In this document: piece by piece, positions 8,668 through 18,159 of the stretch | Layout: every line of letters starts with the position of its first letter | Numbering within the stretch: the first letter of the stretch is position 1 | DNA from: Methylohalobius sp. | Lineage (GTDB): Bacteria > Pseudomonadota > Gammaproteobacteria > Methylococcales > Methylothermaceae | DNA: 40,695 nucleotides | Direction: 5' to 3' | NCBI GenBank assembly: GCA_026415315.1 | Contig: JAOAHI010000001.1 | Coordinates: 122,512-163,206 of the forward strand | Program-made: the position numbers and the translations under genes | The notes under the pieces: model-generated | Seen by the model: the letters and a program-made list of their open reading frames with translations, nothing else | Told to the model about the DNA's origin: nothing | The model's database searches: none

Positions 8668-11600
8668 CTTTGGCTTTTGCAGGAGGTAATAGACTACCGG
8701 GATGACCAGCAAGGTGAAAGAAGTCGAAGCAAAGATGCCAAAGATGAAGCTCCAGGCCAGTCCAGAGAAGATAGGATCGAGGGTGATCACGGCCGAGCCG
8801 AACATGGCCGCCCCAGCAGTTAAGAAAATAGGCCTAAGACGGGTGGCTCCGGCTTCGAGCAAAGCTTCTGCCCGCCCTCTGCCCTGCCTTTCAAGACGCT
8901 GAGTAAGATCGATAAGGATAATGGAGTTGCGGACCACGATGCCGGCTAGGGCAATCATACCAATCATGGCCGTGGCGGTAAAAAACACGGGATTGGGATA
9001 GTGATCGATCGGAGCTTGAAGCAAGTTGAGCAGCCAAAATCCCGGCATGATGCCAATCACAGTCAGGGGGATGGCGAGCATGATGATGAGCGGCATCCCC
9101 AGGGAATCGGTCTGTATGACGAGCAGCACATAAATCATCACCAAAGCGGCGGCAAACGCCAAACCCAGATCGCGGAATACGTCCACAGTCAGTTTCCACT
9201 CGCCTTCACCACGTAAGGTGAAATCGTAGCCTTCAGCAAGAGGGGATTGTCTAACCAGACGGGTCACCGCCAGCACTGCCTCCACCGGCGTATGGCCGGC
9301 CAACTCAGCGGTCACGTATCCGACCGGGCGCAAATTTTTGTGATAACGCGTGAGCGGTTCGTTTGTTTCCTGCAAAGTGCCCAGCTCTCCTATAGAGATA
9401 AGCCGTCCATCGCGAGCGCGAACCTTGAGAGAAGTCAGTTCTCCCAAATGGGAGCGCAGCGACCGGCTTAAGCGCACCACCACTGGCACCGGCTGGCGCT
9501 CGGATGGGACATGGAGCACGCCTATCGTTTTTCCGCCTAACGCTACGGCTAGAGTTTCCGCGATTTCCTGAACTCCGATACCGTGCAGGGCCGCTTTGGC
9601 TTGCTCCACCTGGAAGGTTAGGCGAGTTTGAGGTTCATCGACCAGGTCGTCCACGTCCACCAATATATCGAGCTGGTCAAAAACCTGACGTAGCTTTGAG
9701 GTATTGACTACTAGGTCTTGGTAAGCGCTTCCCGGCGGCCCATAGACCTCGCCTACTATCGTGGCCAGTACTGGCGGTCCCGGTGGCGTCTCCACGATCT
9801 TGACGCGCGCACCGTGGTAAGCCGCGATGTGTTCTATAGCTGAGCGGATCCGTAAGGCGATTTCATGAGATTGATGAATACGCCGGTGTTTTTCCACGAA
9901 ATTGATGCGGATCTCGCCCTGGTGACTGGCGCTGCGCAGATAGTAGCGCCTTACCATGCCGTTGAAGTCCATAGGGGAGGGCAGGCCCACATAAGTTTCA
10001 AAGTCGGTGACTTCGTTCACTGTGGCCAAAAATCTCTCCAAATCCCTAGCGACGGCATCGGTTTGCTCCAAACTGGCGCCGCGCGGCAGGTCGATTACCA
10101 ATTCCAGCTCGTTTTTGTTGTCGAAGGGAAGAAGCTTCAGTGGGATGGCGAAGACTGCGATTAGGCAAGCGCCTAAGAATAGCAGGGAGACGCTGCCTAA
10201 AAACAAAGCACTTCTGGCGGGGCTTTGGATGAGCGGTGCTAAAATCCGGCGGTACCAACGCCAGGCCAGGCTACGGCGAAGATCGTAAGGCTTTTCGCCG
10301 GATGGGCTGTATTCGACCTTGAGTAGATGGTAGCTGGCCCACGGGGTAACGGTGAACGCCACTAAAAGCGATACCAGCATCGCTACTGGCACGTTAAAGG
10401 CCATCGGTCCCATGTAAGGACCCATCATGCCGGTGATGAAGAGCATCGGCAGGAATGCGACGATTACGGTAAAGGTCGCATAGATCGTCGGCGGCCGTAC
10501 CTCGTCCACGGCCGCGAGGGCTGCCTCCAGCGGAGGCATCAGGCGCCGTCTAAAGTGGCGGGAGATGTTTTCCACATCGACGATGGGATCATCCACCAAC
10601 AGCCCGAGGGACAATATTAAAGCGAACAGGGTGACGCGGTTGATGGTATAGCCAAATATAAGGTCGCAGAATAAAGTTACCCCTAAGGTCATAGGAACGG
10701 CGATGGCGACGATGAGCGCCTCGCGCGCCCCGAGGGCTAAAGCCAGCAGCACGACTACGGTAGCGATGGCGACAAACAAATGCTCGATCAGCTCGTTGAC
10801 TTTGGCGTTGGCAGTTTCGCCATAGTTACGGGTAACGGTCACCGTCACCTGGGAGGGGATCACGCTGCTGTGCAGCGACTTGATTTTTTCGACGACGGCA
10901 CGAGCGACAGTGACAGCGTTGGCTCCGCGCCGTTTGGGTACGGCGAGGGTGACCGCCGGATGGCCGATCCCAGAGAGCCTAGGCCCAGCGATGTGCTGGC
11001 TCTCGCTAGCTTGGGGACCAAAGCCGATGCGGGTATAGCTTTCGACTTCGGCCGGCCCATCTTCTAGGTCGGCTACCTCGCGCAAATAGACGGGGCGTCC
11101 CCCGATCTGGGCAACAACGGTGTTGGCCGCCTGCGCTAGTGACGGCCAAACCCTCCCAGCTTCTAGGCGCAGGCGCCGATTCCTCCGATCGAACTCTCCA
11201 GCTTGCAGATTGAAATTGGCTTGGGTGAGGGTAAAGATCAGTTCTCGCAGATCGATTTGGTAAGCGGCGAGTTTAGCTGGATCCGGATAGATCTTTAAGG
11301 TGCGTCGCTCCCCCCCTACGATCCATAAGCGGCCGGTGTTCTCGATCTGAGCAATCTTGTCGAGCAATTCTTCGGCGATGCGTCTGAGTTCATAGGTACC
11401 ATAAGCCGGGTCTGAGGAAGACAAGGTCAAAAGGACGATAGGTACATCGTCGATCTCGATTGGTTTGACCGTCCAGAAGCGGACAAACGGGGGTATCAGG
11501 TCCTGGTTGGACATCAGTTTGTTCCAAGTTTTGACCAGGCTGTCCTCGCGATCCTCACCCGCAAAGTAACGCACCGTGACGAGGGCTCGCCCGGGTTGAG

Positions 11601-11868
11601 AGGCGGAATAGACGTATTCGACGCCGGGGATTTCCCACAGCTTTTGTTCCAGGGGCGTAGCTATCAGGTTTTCCACTTCATCCACGGAAACCCCGGGCGC
11701 CTCCACGATCACATCCATCACCGGCACCACGATCTGCGGTTCTTCCTCGCGCGGAGTCAGGAATAGAGCGGCCAGACCCAACAGCAGAGAGGCGATTAAA
11801 ATCAAAGGGGATAGCCGCGAGACGATGAATAGCCGGACGATACGCGCCGTCCACCCAAGTTGGGTCAT
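8659..11868 (-). CDS. RND efflux pump inner-membrane subunit (AcrB/HAE-type)
   Basis: A 1069-aa proton-driven RND transporter. The N-terminal helix precedes FLTPREEEPQIVVP and the porter domain segment GVSVDEVENLIATPLEQ. The proton-relay Asp pair is Asp426-Asp427 in GLLVDDPIVDVENI of helix 4, and GATRLRPIFLTAG marks the C-terminal membrane half. Twelve helices and two large periplasmic loops fit the length. The sequence lacks the heavy-metal-family hallmarks that I would expect of a clear CusA, so an organic-compound or lipid substrate is more likely. It is third gene of a tolC-like, adaptor, pump operon; one base separates it from the adaptor gene. Substrate unknown. Confidence 0.9.
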   Translation of the reverse strand: MTQLGWTARIVRLFIVSRLSPLILIASLLLGLAALFLTPREEEPQIVVPVMDVIVEAPGVSVDEVENLIATPLEQKLWEIPGVEYVYSASQPGRALVTVRYFAGEDREDSLVKTWNKLMSNQDLIPPFVRFWTVKPIEIDDVPIVLLTLSSSDPAYGTYELRRIAEELLDKIAQIENTGRLWIVGGERRTLKIYPDPAKLAAYQIDLRELIFTLTQANFNLQAGEFDRRNRRLRLEAGRVWPSLAQAANTVVAQIGGRPVYLREVADLEDGPAEVESYTRIGFGPQASESQHIAGPRLSGIGHPAVTLAVPKRRGANAVTVARAVVEKIKSLHSSVIPSQVTVTVTRNYGETANAKVNELIEHLFVAIATVVVLLALALGAREALIVAIAVPMTLGVTLFCDLIFGYTINRVTLFALILSLGLLVDDPIVDVENISRHFRRRLMPPLEAALAAVDEVRPPTIYATFTVIVAFLPMLFITGMMGPYMGPMAFNVPVAMLVSLLVAFTVTPWASYHLLKVEYSPSGEKPYDLRRSLAWRWYRRILAPLIQSPARSALFLGSVSLLFLGACLIAVFAIPLKLLPFDNKNELELVIDLPRGASLEQTDAVARDLERFLATVNEVTDFETYVGLPSPMDFNGMVRRYYLRSASHQGEIRINFVEKHRRIHQSHEIALRIRSAIEHIAAYHGARVKIVETPPGPPVLATIVGEVYGPPGSAYQDLVVNTSKLRQVFDQLDILVDVDDLVDEPQTRLTFQVEQAKAALHGIGVQEIAETLAVALGGKTIGVLHVPSERQPVPVVVRLSRSLRSHLGELTSLKVRARDGRLISIGELGTLQETNEPLTRYHKNLRPVGYVTAELAGHTPVEAVLAVTRLVRQSPLAEGYDFTLRGEGEWKLTVDVFRDLGLAFAAALVMIYVLLVIQTDSLGMPLIIMLAIPLTVIGIMPGFWLLNLLQAPIDHYPNPVFFTATAMIGMIALAGIVVRNSIILIDLTQRLERQGRGRAEALLEAGATRLRPIFLTAGAAMFGSAVITLDPIFSGLAWSFIFGIFASTSFTLLVIPVVYYLLQKPKSG

Positions 11869-11869
11869 T

Positions 11870-12928
11870 TTACCGCTCCTCTGGCACTAACACCGGATCT
11901 CCCACCTCCAGGCCAGCTAAGACTTCCACCTGCTCGCCAACTCGGCGTCCGGTGCGAATCAGACGGGTTTGGACTGCCTCCCCCGGGCGAGCCAGCCAGA
12001 CTTCCTCGAGCTGACCCAACCGGCGCACTGCCATGGCTGGGATCAGGAGCAGAGTCTCTTCGCCACACGCCTGTTCGACCCAGGCAAAGGCACCTGGCAG
12101 AATATTAGGCTGGGCCATAAGCTGAGCTTTGATCTCTAAAGTATGAGAGAGGGGGTCGGCGGCGGCTGAGATCTCGCTGACTTCTACTTGCAGACGCTTG
12201 CCCGCAGCGGGTACTTCGACAGTGAGGGGCGTGCCTAGGCTAAGAGAATAGCCACACTGTTCGGGGATATGGCTTCTGGTTTCCAGTCGATTAGGATTGT
12301 CTAAGCTCAGGATCGCTTGGCCAGGGATAGCCATATCGCCTGGATTAGCCCAGCGCGCGCTGACCTTGCCTGAAAATGGAGCAACCAGGCGAGTTTCGGC
12401 AAGTTGGGCTTGAGCAACCTCTATCTGGTGTTGAGCTTCTTGGACACGGGCGCTGGCAGCGCGGAAAGCCGCTTCGGCCTGCTCCAAGTCGCGCTTGGTA
12501 GTTGCTTCTTGGGCGAACAGGCGGCGTAGGCGGATAGCCTCGGTGCGGGCGCGCTCGGCCTCAGCCTGAACGGCAGCGAGCTCAGCTCGGGCAGCCTGGA
12601 GACGGGCGCGGATCTCTTTATCGTCCAGGCGAGCCAGCTCCTGCCCCTGGTGCACGACATCCCCCAGTTTGACTAAAGTTAGGATCTGGCCGGCGATTTT
12701 GGGTGCAATGCGAGCGGTGGCAGCAGCTTGGATTACGCCTGGCCAGCGCAAAAGGCGCGGTAACTTTTTTTCCTCTGCAATCACTACGGTGCCGACAACA
12801 GAGGAGTAGGTAATAGGGCTGCGGCCGGGAGCAACTTTAGTGACTAATCCCCCCTGGAGCCAGACGAGCAGACCAATCAATGCGCCTAGGGCCACCCCGC
12901 TCCAAATCCAGCGCTGGGGCCATTTCAT
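11870..12928 (-). CDS. RND periplasmic adaptor (membrane fusion protein)
   Basis: A 352-aa adaptor of the HlyD/AcrA class linking the pump to the outer-membrane channel. An N-terminal hydrophobic segment (VALGALIGLLVWLQGG) anchors or exports it. A split lipoyl-like domain is seen in ILTLVKLGDVVHQGQELARL and again at LVAPFSGKVSARWANPGD. Between them lies an Ala/Glu/Arg-rich coiled coil (about 105-175). No lipobox Cys is visible at the N-terminus, so it is probably a membrane-anchored rather than lipidated adaptor. It overlaps the TolC-like gene by 4 bp (ATGA). Confidence 0.88.
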   Translation of the reverse strand: MKWPQRWIWSGVALGALIGLLVWLQGGLVTKVAPGRSPITYSSVVGTVVIAEEKKLPRLLRWPGVIQAAATARIAPKIAGQILTLVKLGDVVHQGQELARLDDKEIRARLQAARAELAAVQAEAERARTEAIRLRRLFAQEATTKRDLEQAEAAFRAASARVQEAQHQIEVAQAQLAETRLVAPFSGKVSARWANPGDMAIPGQAILSLDNPNRLETRSHIPEQCGYSLSLGTPLTVEVPAAGKRLQVEVSEISAAADPLSHTLEIKAQLMAQPNILPGAFAWVEQACGEETLLLIPAMAVRRLGQLEEVWLARPGEAVQTRLIRTGRRVGEQVEVLAGLEVGDPVLVPEER

Positions 12929-14274
12929 GGCTTAGGTTCCAGCGGTAGCAGACCTGCAGCGCGCTTGAGCTGGGCCTCGGCAGTAAAAGCCCCAAAGCGG
13001 GCAGAAATTTGTTCTAGATGAGCGGCAGAGAAGTCGGTTTCAGCCTCGAGGAAGCGGGTGACGGTGGCACCTCCGGCACGGTATTGGGCCGTCACCTGGC
13101 GCAAAGCGGATTCAGCCGCCGCTAAGGCTCTGTCTGCGACTTCTAGGCGAGCCAAAGCGGCGCGTAAACTCAACCACGCTTGCCGCACTTCCTGCTCCGC
13201 CGCCAGCCGTAGATGTTCGGCCTGGGCTTTGGCTTCTTCCAAACCTTTCTTGGCCCGGTGGATGCGGGCGCTGATGGCTCCTCCTGAGAACAGATCTAGC
13301 TCAGCTTGCACGCCCATGGTCCAGTTGTCGCGGGAGGTGGGAAAGCTCGGGCTCGGGGCGTTAAAACCATAAGTGACAAAGGCGTTGACTTGGGGGAAGC
13401 GGGCGCCTTGGGCAGCGCGTAACAGGCGTTCTCGGGCTTCTATTTCTTTAGCGGCGGCTTTGAGTTCCGGGCGGGCCGTGAGAGCCTGATCTAGCCAGGA
13501 TTCAAACTCGCCCGCTAGCGGCAAGGGGCGGTCGCCGTTCCGCACGGCAATCGGAGTGTGCGAAGGCAAAGCGAGCAGAGTTGCTAGGGCGGTGCGGGCG
13601 GCCTCCTGTGCATTGTGTGCCTGAATCTTGGTTTCATTGGCCTGGGCTAGGCGGACCTCTAGGGACAAAAGATCGGATTTAAGGGCTATTCCTTGCTGCA
13701 CGCGGGCGCGGGTCAACTCTAGTTCGCGGGCCACAGTGGCGCGCGTGCGCTCGGCGACTTTGATCTCTTCAGGGGTAGCCAGAAAGGCGTAGAAAGCCCG
13801 GCAAACCGCCTCTGCTAAGCGGTTGCGCACGGCGATGGTTTCGGCTGCAGCCGCCTCGATCCCAAGCTTGGCCGCTTGGCGCAAAAACCAATCCTGGCCG
13901 CCGCGAAACAACGACCAGGTAACGCTGACCTCGGGGCGAAAATCCTCAACGAATCCCGGGCGATTGATGTCCATGCTGAAGTCAAAGCGCCTCTGGGCGA
14001 CGATAAAGCCAAAAGCACGGCTGGGATCGTTGGTGTGGGTGTATCGGACGCTGGCCTTGAGCTGAGGCCAGAAAGCCGCATTGGCCTCCTCTAGCCTAGC
14101 TTCAGCCTGTTCGATCCTGGCCTTAGCCGCCTTAAGCTCTGGATTGCGCATCAGAGCCTCAGCAAGGACTTGCTCTAAAGTAAGAGGTTCAGAGGGAAGA
14201 TCGGGAGTGGTCTCTATCCTGGCTAGTGCAGACGTTGCCCACACAGCTGCCAGCAGACATGGGTAGAGTTTCAT
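12925..14274 (-). CDS. TolC-like outer membrane efflux protein
   Basis: A 449-aa outer membrane factor. The signal peptide MKLYPCLLAAVWATSALA should be cut after Ala18. Two internal repeats follow, each beginning with the family pattern (LTLEQVLAEALMRNPELKAA and LDQALTARPELKAAAKEIEA), with long coiled coils and Ala-rich helices. It is first gene of the efflux operon and lies 73 bp downstream of the sigma54 response regulator gene on the same strand. That gap (14275-14347) shows no convincing sigma54 or sigma70 promoter, so read-through from the regulator genes is possible. Confidence 0.9.
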   Translation of the reverse strand: MKLYPCLLAAVWATSALARIETTPDLPSEPLTLEQVLAEALMRNPELKAAKARIEQAEARLEEANAAFWPQLKASVRYTHTNDPSRAFGFIVAQRRFDFSMDINRPGFVEDFRPEVSVTWSLFRGGQDWFLRQAAKLGIEAAAAETIAVRNRLAEAVCRAFYAFLATPEEIKVAERTRATVARELELTRARVQQGIALKSDLLSLEVRLAQANETKIQAHNAQEAARTALATLLALPSHTPIAVRNGDRPLPLAGEFESWLDQALTARPELKAAAKEIEARERLLRAAQGARFPQVNAFVTYGFNAPSPSFPTSRDNWTMGVQAELDLFSGGAISARIHRAKKGLEEAKAQAEHLRLAAEQEVRQAWLSLRAALARLEVADRALAAAESALRQVTAQYRAGGATVTRFLEAETDFSAAHLEQISARFGAFTAEAQLKRAAGLLPLEPKP

Positions 14275-14347
14275 TTATTTTTTTAGTTGGTACACGCCTA
14301 GTACTTCCTGGAAAAAATTGTATTAGAGATTTCCAATAGAGGTTAAC

Positions 14348-15724
14348 TTACTCGGCAAGACCCTCCAAACCGTACTTTTGGATCCGGTAACGTAAGGTTT
14401 CGCGGCTGGTTTTGAGCAAGCGAGCGGCGGCAGCGACGTTGCCAGCAGTTTTGCTAAGAGCAGCGGCTAAGATTTTTCGCTCCATTTCCTCGAGCGACAG
14501 GCTGCCGTCAAGTGGCAGGTAGAGGTGGTCGGCATCGGTTTGGGAAGGGGAGATTCCGGGTAAATTCAGCCATCGATGCGGAAAAACTTCACTTTCGGCC
14601 AGCAGCACACAACGTTCGACCACATTGCGTAGTTCCCGGACATTCCCCGGCCAATGATAACTCTCCAAGGCGCGCCAGACCGCCTGGGGGATGACTTTGA
14701 CTTTTTTTCCGGCGCGGGCGTTGAATTCTTCCACCAAGGCCGGCACCAGGCTCTTCAAATCCTCCTTGCGCTCGCGCAGCGGCGGCAGTTCCACCTGAAA
14801 CACGCTCAAGCGGTGGTAAAGATCTTCGCGAAACCGGCCGGTTTTCACCTCTTGCGCGAGGTCGCGCCCGGTGGCGGCGATGATCTGGACGTCTACCTGA
14901 ATTTCGCGTTCGCCCCCGAGGCGGCGGAAGCGCTTGTCTTCAACTGCTTTGAGCAGCTTAGCTTGGAGGGGGAGATCGAGCTCGCCGACCTCGTCCAAAA
15001 ACAAGGTGCCGCCATCGGCTTGCTCCAATAAACCCAGATGCCGCCCTTTGGCACCGGTAAACGCTCCAGGTTCATAGCCGAACAGCTCTGCTTCCACCAA
15101 ATCGCGCGGCAATGCCGCGCAGTTGAGCTCTACCCAAGGACCTTGCCGGCGGCCTCCGCTATAGTGCAGAATGCGTGCAGCCAAGCCCTTGCCAGTGCCG
15201 GTCTCACCACATAGAATCAAAGCAGAGAAAGGCAAGGCTGCCAGTTTTTGCAAAAGTTGGCGCAATTTCACGATCGCTGGGCTTTCACCGATAAAGCTGT
15301 GCGGGGTGTATCTGACCTGCCCTTGGGCGATTTCAAACGCCAAGCGCTTTTGCGCTGTGGCCGAACGCACAGCGCTTTCAAGCACCAATTGCAGGCGTCC
15401 TAAGTCGCAGGGTTTTTCCAAAAACTCATAGGCTCCCAGACGCAGGGCACGCACCGAATCGGCCACGGTCCCATAGCCGGTCAGGAATATCCATTCACGG
15501 CCCGGATATCGTCCGCCCTGGCTTTCGAAGAAGTCCAAGGCGTTGCCGTCGGGCAAGCTCATGTCGGACAGCACCACCGTAGGTTCTAAGCCCTGCTCTA
15601 AGAGCATCGAGGTCTCTTTTAAAGTGCGTGCAAGGTTGACTGTAAAGCCCAATTTGCGGCAATGGTGAGCCAGTTCCTCGCCCAACAAAATCTCGTCCTC
15701 GATGATCAGCAGGGAGGCTTGCAT
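14348..15724 (-). CDS. NtrC-family sigma54-dependent response regulator
   Basis: A 458-aa enhancer-binding protein. The receiver domain has acidic residues in LLIIEDEIL, the phosphoacceptor Asp54 in VLSDMSLPDG, and Lys in EFLEKPCDLG. The AAA+ domain has Walker A GETGTGKG, the sigma54-contact motif GAFTGA and Walker B LFLDEVGELDL. A Fis-type helix-turn-helix ends the protein (GNVAAAARLLKTSRETLRYR). It overlaps the histidine kinase gene by 19 bp, so the pair is surely co-expressed. Targets are not stated by the sequence, but a near-consensus sigma54 promoter with tandem dyads precedes the SulP/Ehr operon, which ends just upstream of this pair on the same strand. Confidence 0.93.
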   Translation of the reverse strand: MQASLLIIEDEILLGEELAHHCRKLGFTVNLARTLKETSMLLEQGLEPTVVLSDMSLPDGNALDFFESQGGRYPGREWIFLTGYGTVADSVRALRLGAYEFLEKPCDLGRLQLVLESAVRSATAQKRLAFEIAQGQVRYTPHSFIGESPAIVKLRQLLQKLAALPFSALILCGETGTGKGLAARILHYSGGRRQGPWVELNCAALPRDLVEAELFGYEPGAFTGAKGRHLGLLEQADGGTLFLDEVGELDLPLQAKLLKAVEDKRFRRLGGEREIQVDVQIIAATGRDLAQEVKTGRFREDLYHRLSVFQVELPPLRERKEDLKSLVPALVEEFNARAGKKVKVIPQAVWRALESYHWPGNVRELRNVVERCVLLAESEVFPHRWLNLPGISPSQTDADHLYLPLDGSLSLEEMERKILAAALSKTAGNVAAAARLLKTSRETLRYRIQKYGLEGLAE

Positions 15725-16920
15725 GGAATCTCCAGAGTGACGCAGGCACCGTGCGGTTGCATTTGGCTGAGCTTGAAATGGCCATCGAGGCTTTGGACGA
15801 AGCGTTTGACCATCAGTAAGCCTAGCCCTGTACCATTGTCTTTGCCGGTAGCGAAGGGGCGAATGCCGATTTTGAGTAATTCCGCGGGAAACCCTGGGCC
15901 GTCGTCGCTAATCCGTAAAGCCAAGCGCTCTTCGGTGCATCCGATTTCTATCCAAATATTGCCGGCTGTGCCTAGCGCCTGGGCAGCGTTGAGCAATAAG
16001 TTGATAAGCGCTTGGCGCAATCCAGTCTCAGGCAACCACGCTTGTTTTTCTTCACATGGTTGGTAGTGGAGCCGGATGCCTTCGGGCAACTGGTAGCGCA
16101 CAAGCTCTAAAACCTCACGGACGGTTCGGTCGAGGTCTATTTTCTGGAGGGGTTCTGGCTGATGGCGGGCTTGATCTAGCAGGCGGTTAAGGTAGCGGTT
16201 TAGGCGTTCAATCTCGGCCAAGATCAGGTCTACGCGCGGTTTTAAGGCAGGATCAGCACATTCGGCGCGCAGGTTGTGCAGCGCTACCTGGATTCCAGCC
16301 AAAGGATTGCGCAGTTCGTGGGCGAGGCTCGCTGCCATCTCGCCTAAGGCGGCCAGACGTTCGGCGCGTGCTAGATTCTGGCTTTGGGAAAGAAGGGCAG
16401 AGGCCGCTGCGCGTACTTGCTTTTCTAGAGAACGGGCGCGCGCCAGGTGTGCTGCTTCCAGTTCGCTGAGGCGTCGGACTAGGTCGTTGTAATTGGCAAT
16501 CAGCCTGTCCCAAGGGGGTGGCGGTGCTTTAGCCGAGATAGGCTCAAAATCTCCCTCAGCCAGGCGCAATAGCAAATCGTTCAGATACGAGAGGGGGATA
16601 AACAACCAGGTTCTAGCCGCCAACGTTCCCAATGTAAACAGAATCAGTAAAGCGATGGTGCCGGCGATAGAGCCCTCCAGCTCGATCTGCATATCGGAGA
16701 CAATCTTGGCCAGTTGAGCCTGAAGGTGTAGGGGTTCGCGGCCATCCAATTCAGCTAGCTGCTGCAAGTTGTGGACACGCTCGAGATCGCGCCAGCTTAG
16801 GTACCCCAGCGCTGCAAGGACAGCCACCAGTAGGCAAAACAACAAGCCTACTGCCAAAAGCAACGAACGGTGAAGAGAAAACCGCTTAAAAGCGGAGGTT
16901 AAGGCTGAGCATAGGGGCAT
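15706..16920 (-). CDS. membrane sensor histidine kinase
   Basis: A 404-aa sensor kinase. Two membrane helices (LLLAVGLLFCLLVAVLAALG and IAGTIALLILFTLGTLAA) frame a small periplasmic domain of about 50-60 residues, followed by a HAMP linker, a coiled coil, the phosphoacceptor His in LAHELRNPLAG and a HATPase_c domain with N (LINLLLNAAQAL), G1 (ISDDGPGFP) and G2 (GTGLGLLMVK) boxes. The periplasmic domain is too short for a known ligand fold. The ATG at 16920 overlaps the DUF2490 gene by 35 bp; a later start is possible. Kinase and NtrC-type regulator overlap by 19 bp and form a two-component pair. Confidence 0.92.
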   Translation of the reverse strand: MPLCSALTSAFKRFSLHRSLLLAVGLLFCLLVAVLAALGYLSWRDLERVHNLQQLAELDGREPLHLQAQLAKIVSDMQIELEGSIAGTIALLILFTLGTLAARTWLFIPLSYLNDLLLRLAEGDFEPISAKAPPPPWDRLIANYNDLVRRLSELEAAHLARARSLEKQVRAAASALLSQSQNLARAERLAALGEMAASLAHELRNPLAGIQVALHNLRAECADPALKPRVDLILAEIERLNRYLNRLLDQARHQPEPLQKIDLDRTVREVLELVRYQLPEGIRLHYQPCEEKQAWLPETGLRQALINLLLNAAQALGTAGNIWIEIGCTEERLALRISDDGPGFPAELLKIGIRPFATGKDNGTGLGLLMVKRFVQSLDGHFKLSQMQPHGACVTLEIPCKPPC

Positions 16921-17632
16921 GGATCACCTGGGACTTGGGACGCCTACCGCCGAATTGATCCGATGGCGTGTACTGGTTTAGATATCCTACTTCGACCCAA
17001 GTTTTAGGAGTAAAGTTGTATGCCAGTCCTAAAAACCCACGGTTGGCATTCAGACCGGTTTTGGCTCCCCAGTTGGGGGTAATGTTGGCCCAATCGGTAG
17101 TATTCAAGCTGATAAACACCTCGTCCCAGAATACGCCGGAAAAGCGCGCTTTTGGCCACAAAGGATGAGAAAAGCGAAACATCTGCCGCAGGCGCCAGCT
17201 TTTATCGGCGGTGGTGTTCAAAAACCTCTGTTCCAAGCGGGTGCGAGAGATAAATTGGCCATCCAAGATCGGATGGCTGAAGATTACCTGCTCAAACGCT
17301 CGGTGCTCGTGGACGGTAGTCATGTTCGACTCGATGGAGCTTTTGAACGGCACATAGGCATAGCCCAGCCACAGGCTTAAATTAGGGCTGAGGGCATAAC
17401 CTAGGGCCGGGCGCACAAAGCCGCGGGCAAAATCGGAGGAATGATGGCCAAAGCGCCCCTGGAATTCCAAATACCAGAGTAAGGGCGAATCGCGATTCGC
17501 CCTTACTTTCCCTTGGGCGATGAACTGGGTCCAGGTCTGGAAGTCTTCGGCGGTCTGGGTGGCTAGAGCGGGCGGCAGGACCTGGAAGAGCAGGCATATC
17601 CAAAGCAGCTTTGCCAATTTAATCATATACAC
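16886..17632 (-). CDS. DUF2490 family outer-membrane beta-barrel protein
   Basis: A 248-aa exported protein: signal peptide ending near LPPALATQ, then alternating aromatic/polar strands typical of a small beta-barrel (SLWLGYAYVPF, VEVGYLNQYTPS, final MLSLNLRF ending in Phe as outer-membrane proteins do). The pattern matches DUF2490. Function of the family is unknown. It begins 7 bp after the HyfI-like gene and runs into the kinase gene, bridging the Ehr operon and the two-component system. A perfect 28-bp palindrome lies inside the gene (17479-17506) and encodes residues around KVRANRDSPL near position 42-52, which may be an insertion relative to relatives. Confidence 0.7.
   Translation of the reverse strand: MYMIKLAKLLWICLLFQVLPPALATQTAEDFQTWTQFIAQGKVRANRDSPLLWYLEFQGRFGHHSSDFARGFVRPALGYALSPNLSLWLGYAYVPFKSSIESNMTTVHEHRAFEQVIFSHPILDGQFISRTRLEQRFLNTTADKSWRLRQMFRFSHPLWPKARFSGVFWDEVFISLNTTDWANITPNWGAKTGLNANRGFLGLAYNFTPKTWVEVGYLNQYTPSDQFGGRRPKSQVIHAPMLSLNLRF
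17479..17506. repeat. perfect 28-bp palindrome inside the DUF2490 gene
   Basis: The half-site GTAAGGGCGAATCG is followed directly by its exact reverse complement. It keeps the reading frame of the DUF2490 gene. It resembles the GTAGGGGC...GCCCCTAC short palindromes that occur as dispersed repeats in many environmental bacterial genomes, and a degenerate relative lies at 19540-19569. Confidence 0.75.
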
Positions 17633-17639
17633 CTCTAGT

Positions 17640-18155
17640 CTAAATTCTATCCAGTGTCTTAAGCAGGCCAGCCAAAAGCTGGGCCGGAGTGGGTGGGCAG
17701 CCGGGAATCTTCACGTCTACGGGGAGGACGTTCTCCACCGCCCCCAGGCTGGCATACGACGACCCGAATTCCCCGCCGCACACGGCGCAATCCCCGCACG
17801 CGATCACCCACTTGGGGTCCGGGGTGGCCTCGTAAGTGCGCCGCAAAGCTTCCTCCATGTGGCGCGAGACCGGGCCGGTCACCAGCAAAATATCGGCGTG
17901 GCGCGGCGAGGCGACAAAGTGCACCCCGAAGCGCTCGAGGTCGTAATAGACGTTGTTCAAAGCATGGATTTCGAGCTCGCAGCCGTTGCAAGAACCTGCG
18001 TCCACTTCGCGGATCGAGAGGCTTCCGGCAAAGCGCTTATCGATCTTGCGTTTGATTTCAGCACCTAAACGTTCGACCTCGGGGTCGCGCAGGATCTTGC
18101 GTACCGATTCGGTCGGGATGCCGGTTTTGAGAATTTTAAGGTACTGACGCCACAT
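17640..18155 (-). CDS. HyfI/NuoB-like [4Fe-4S] subunit of an Ehr-type complex
   Basis: A 171-aa hydrogenase-4 small-subunit homologue. Putative ligands of the proximal (N2-type) [4Fe-4S] cluster are Cys56 and Cys59 (GSCNGCE), a Cys in CGDCAVCGG (120-126) and Cys153 (IPGCPPTP), so the cluster is probably intact. It would form the interface between the HyfG-like large subunit and the membrane arm. Relatives are HycG/HyfI and complex I NuoB, but NuoB carries a CC pair that is absent here. It is the last subunit gene of the operon, 4 bp after the HyfG-like gene, with DUF2490 following after 7 bp. Confidence 0.88.
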   Translation of the reverse strand: MWRQYLKILKTGIPTESVRKILRDPEVERLGAEIKRKIDKRFAGSLSIREVDAGSCNGCELEIHALNNVYYDLERFGVHFVASPRHADILLVTGPVSRHMEEALRRTYEATPDPKWVIACGDCAVCGGEFGSSYASLGAVENVLPVDVKIPGCPPTPAQLLAGLLKTLDRI

Positions 18156-18159
18156 AATT

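Noticed and set aside
14654-15031. A 125-aa plus-strand frame inside the sigma54 regulator gene
   Set aside because: It is the antisense of the conserved AAA+ domain, with no ribosome site or recognisable motif.
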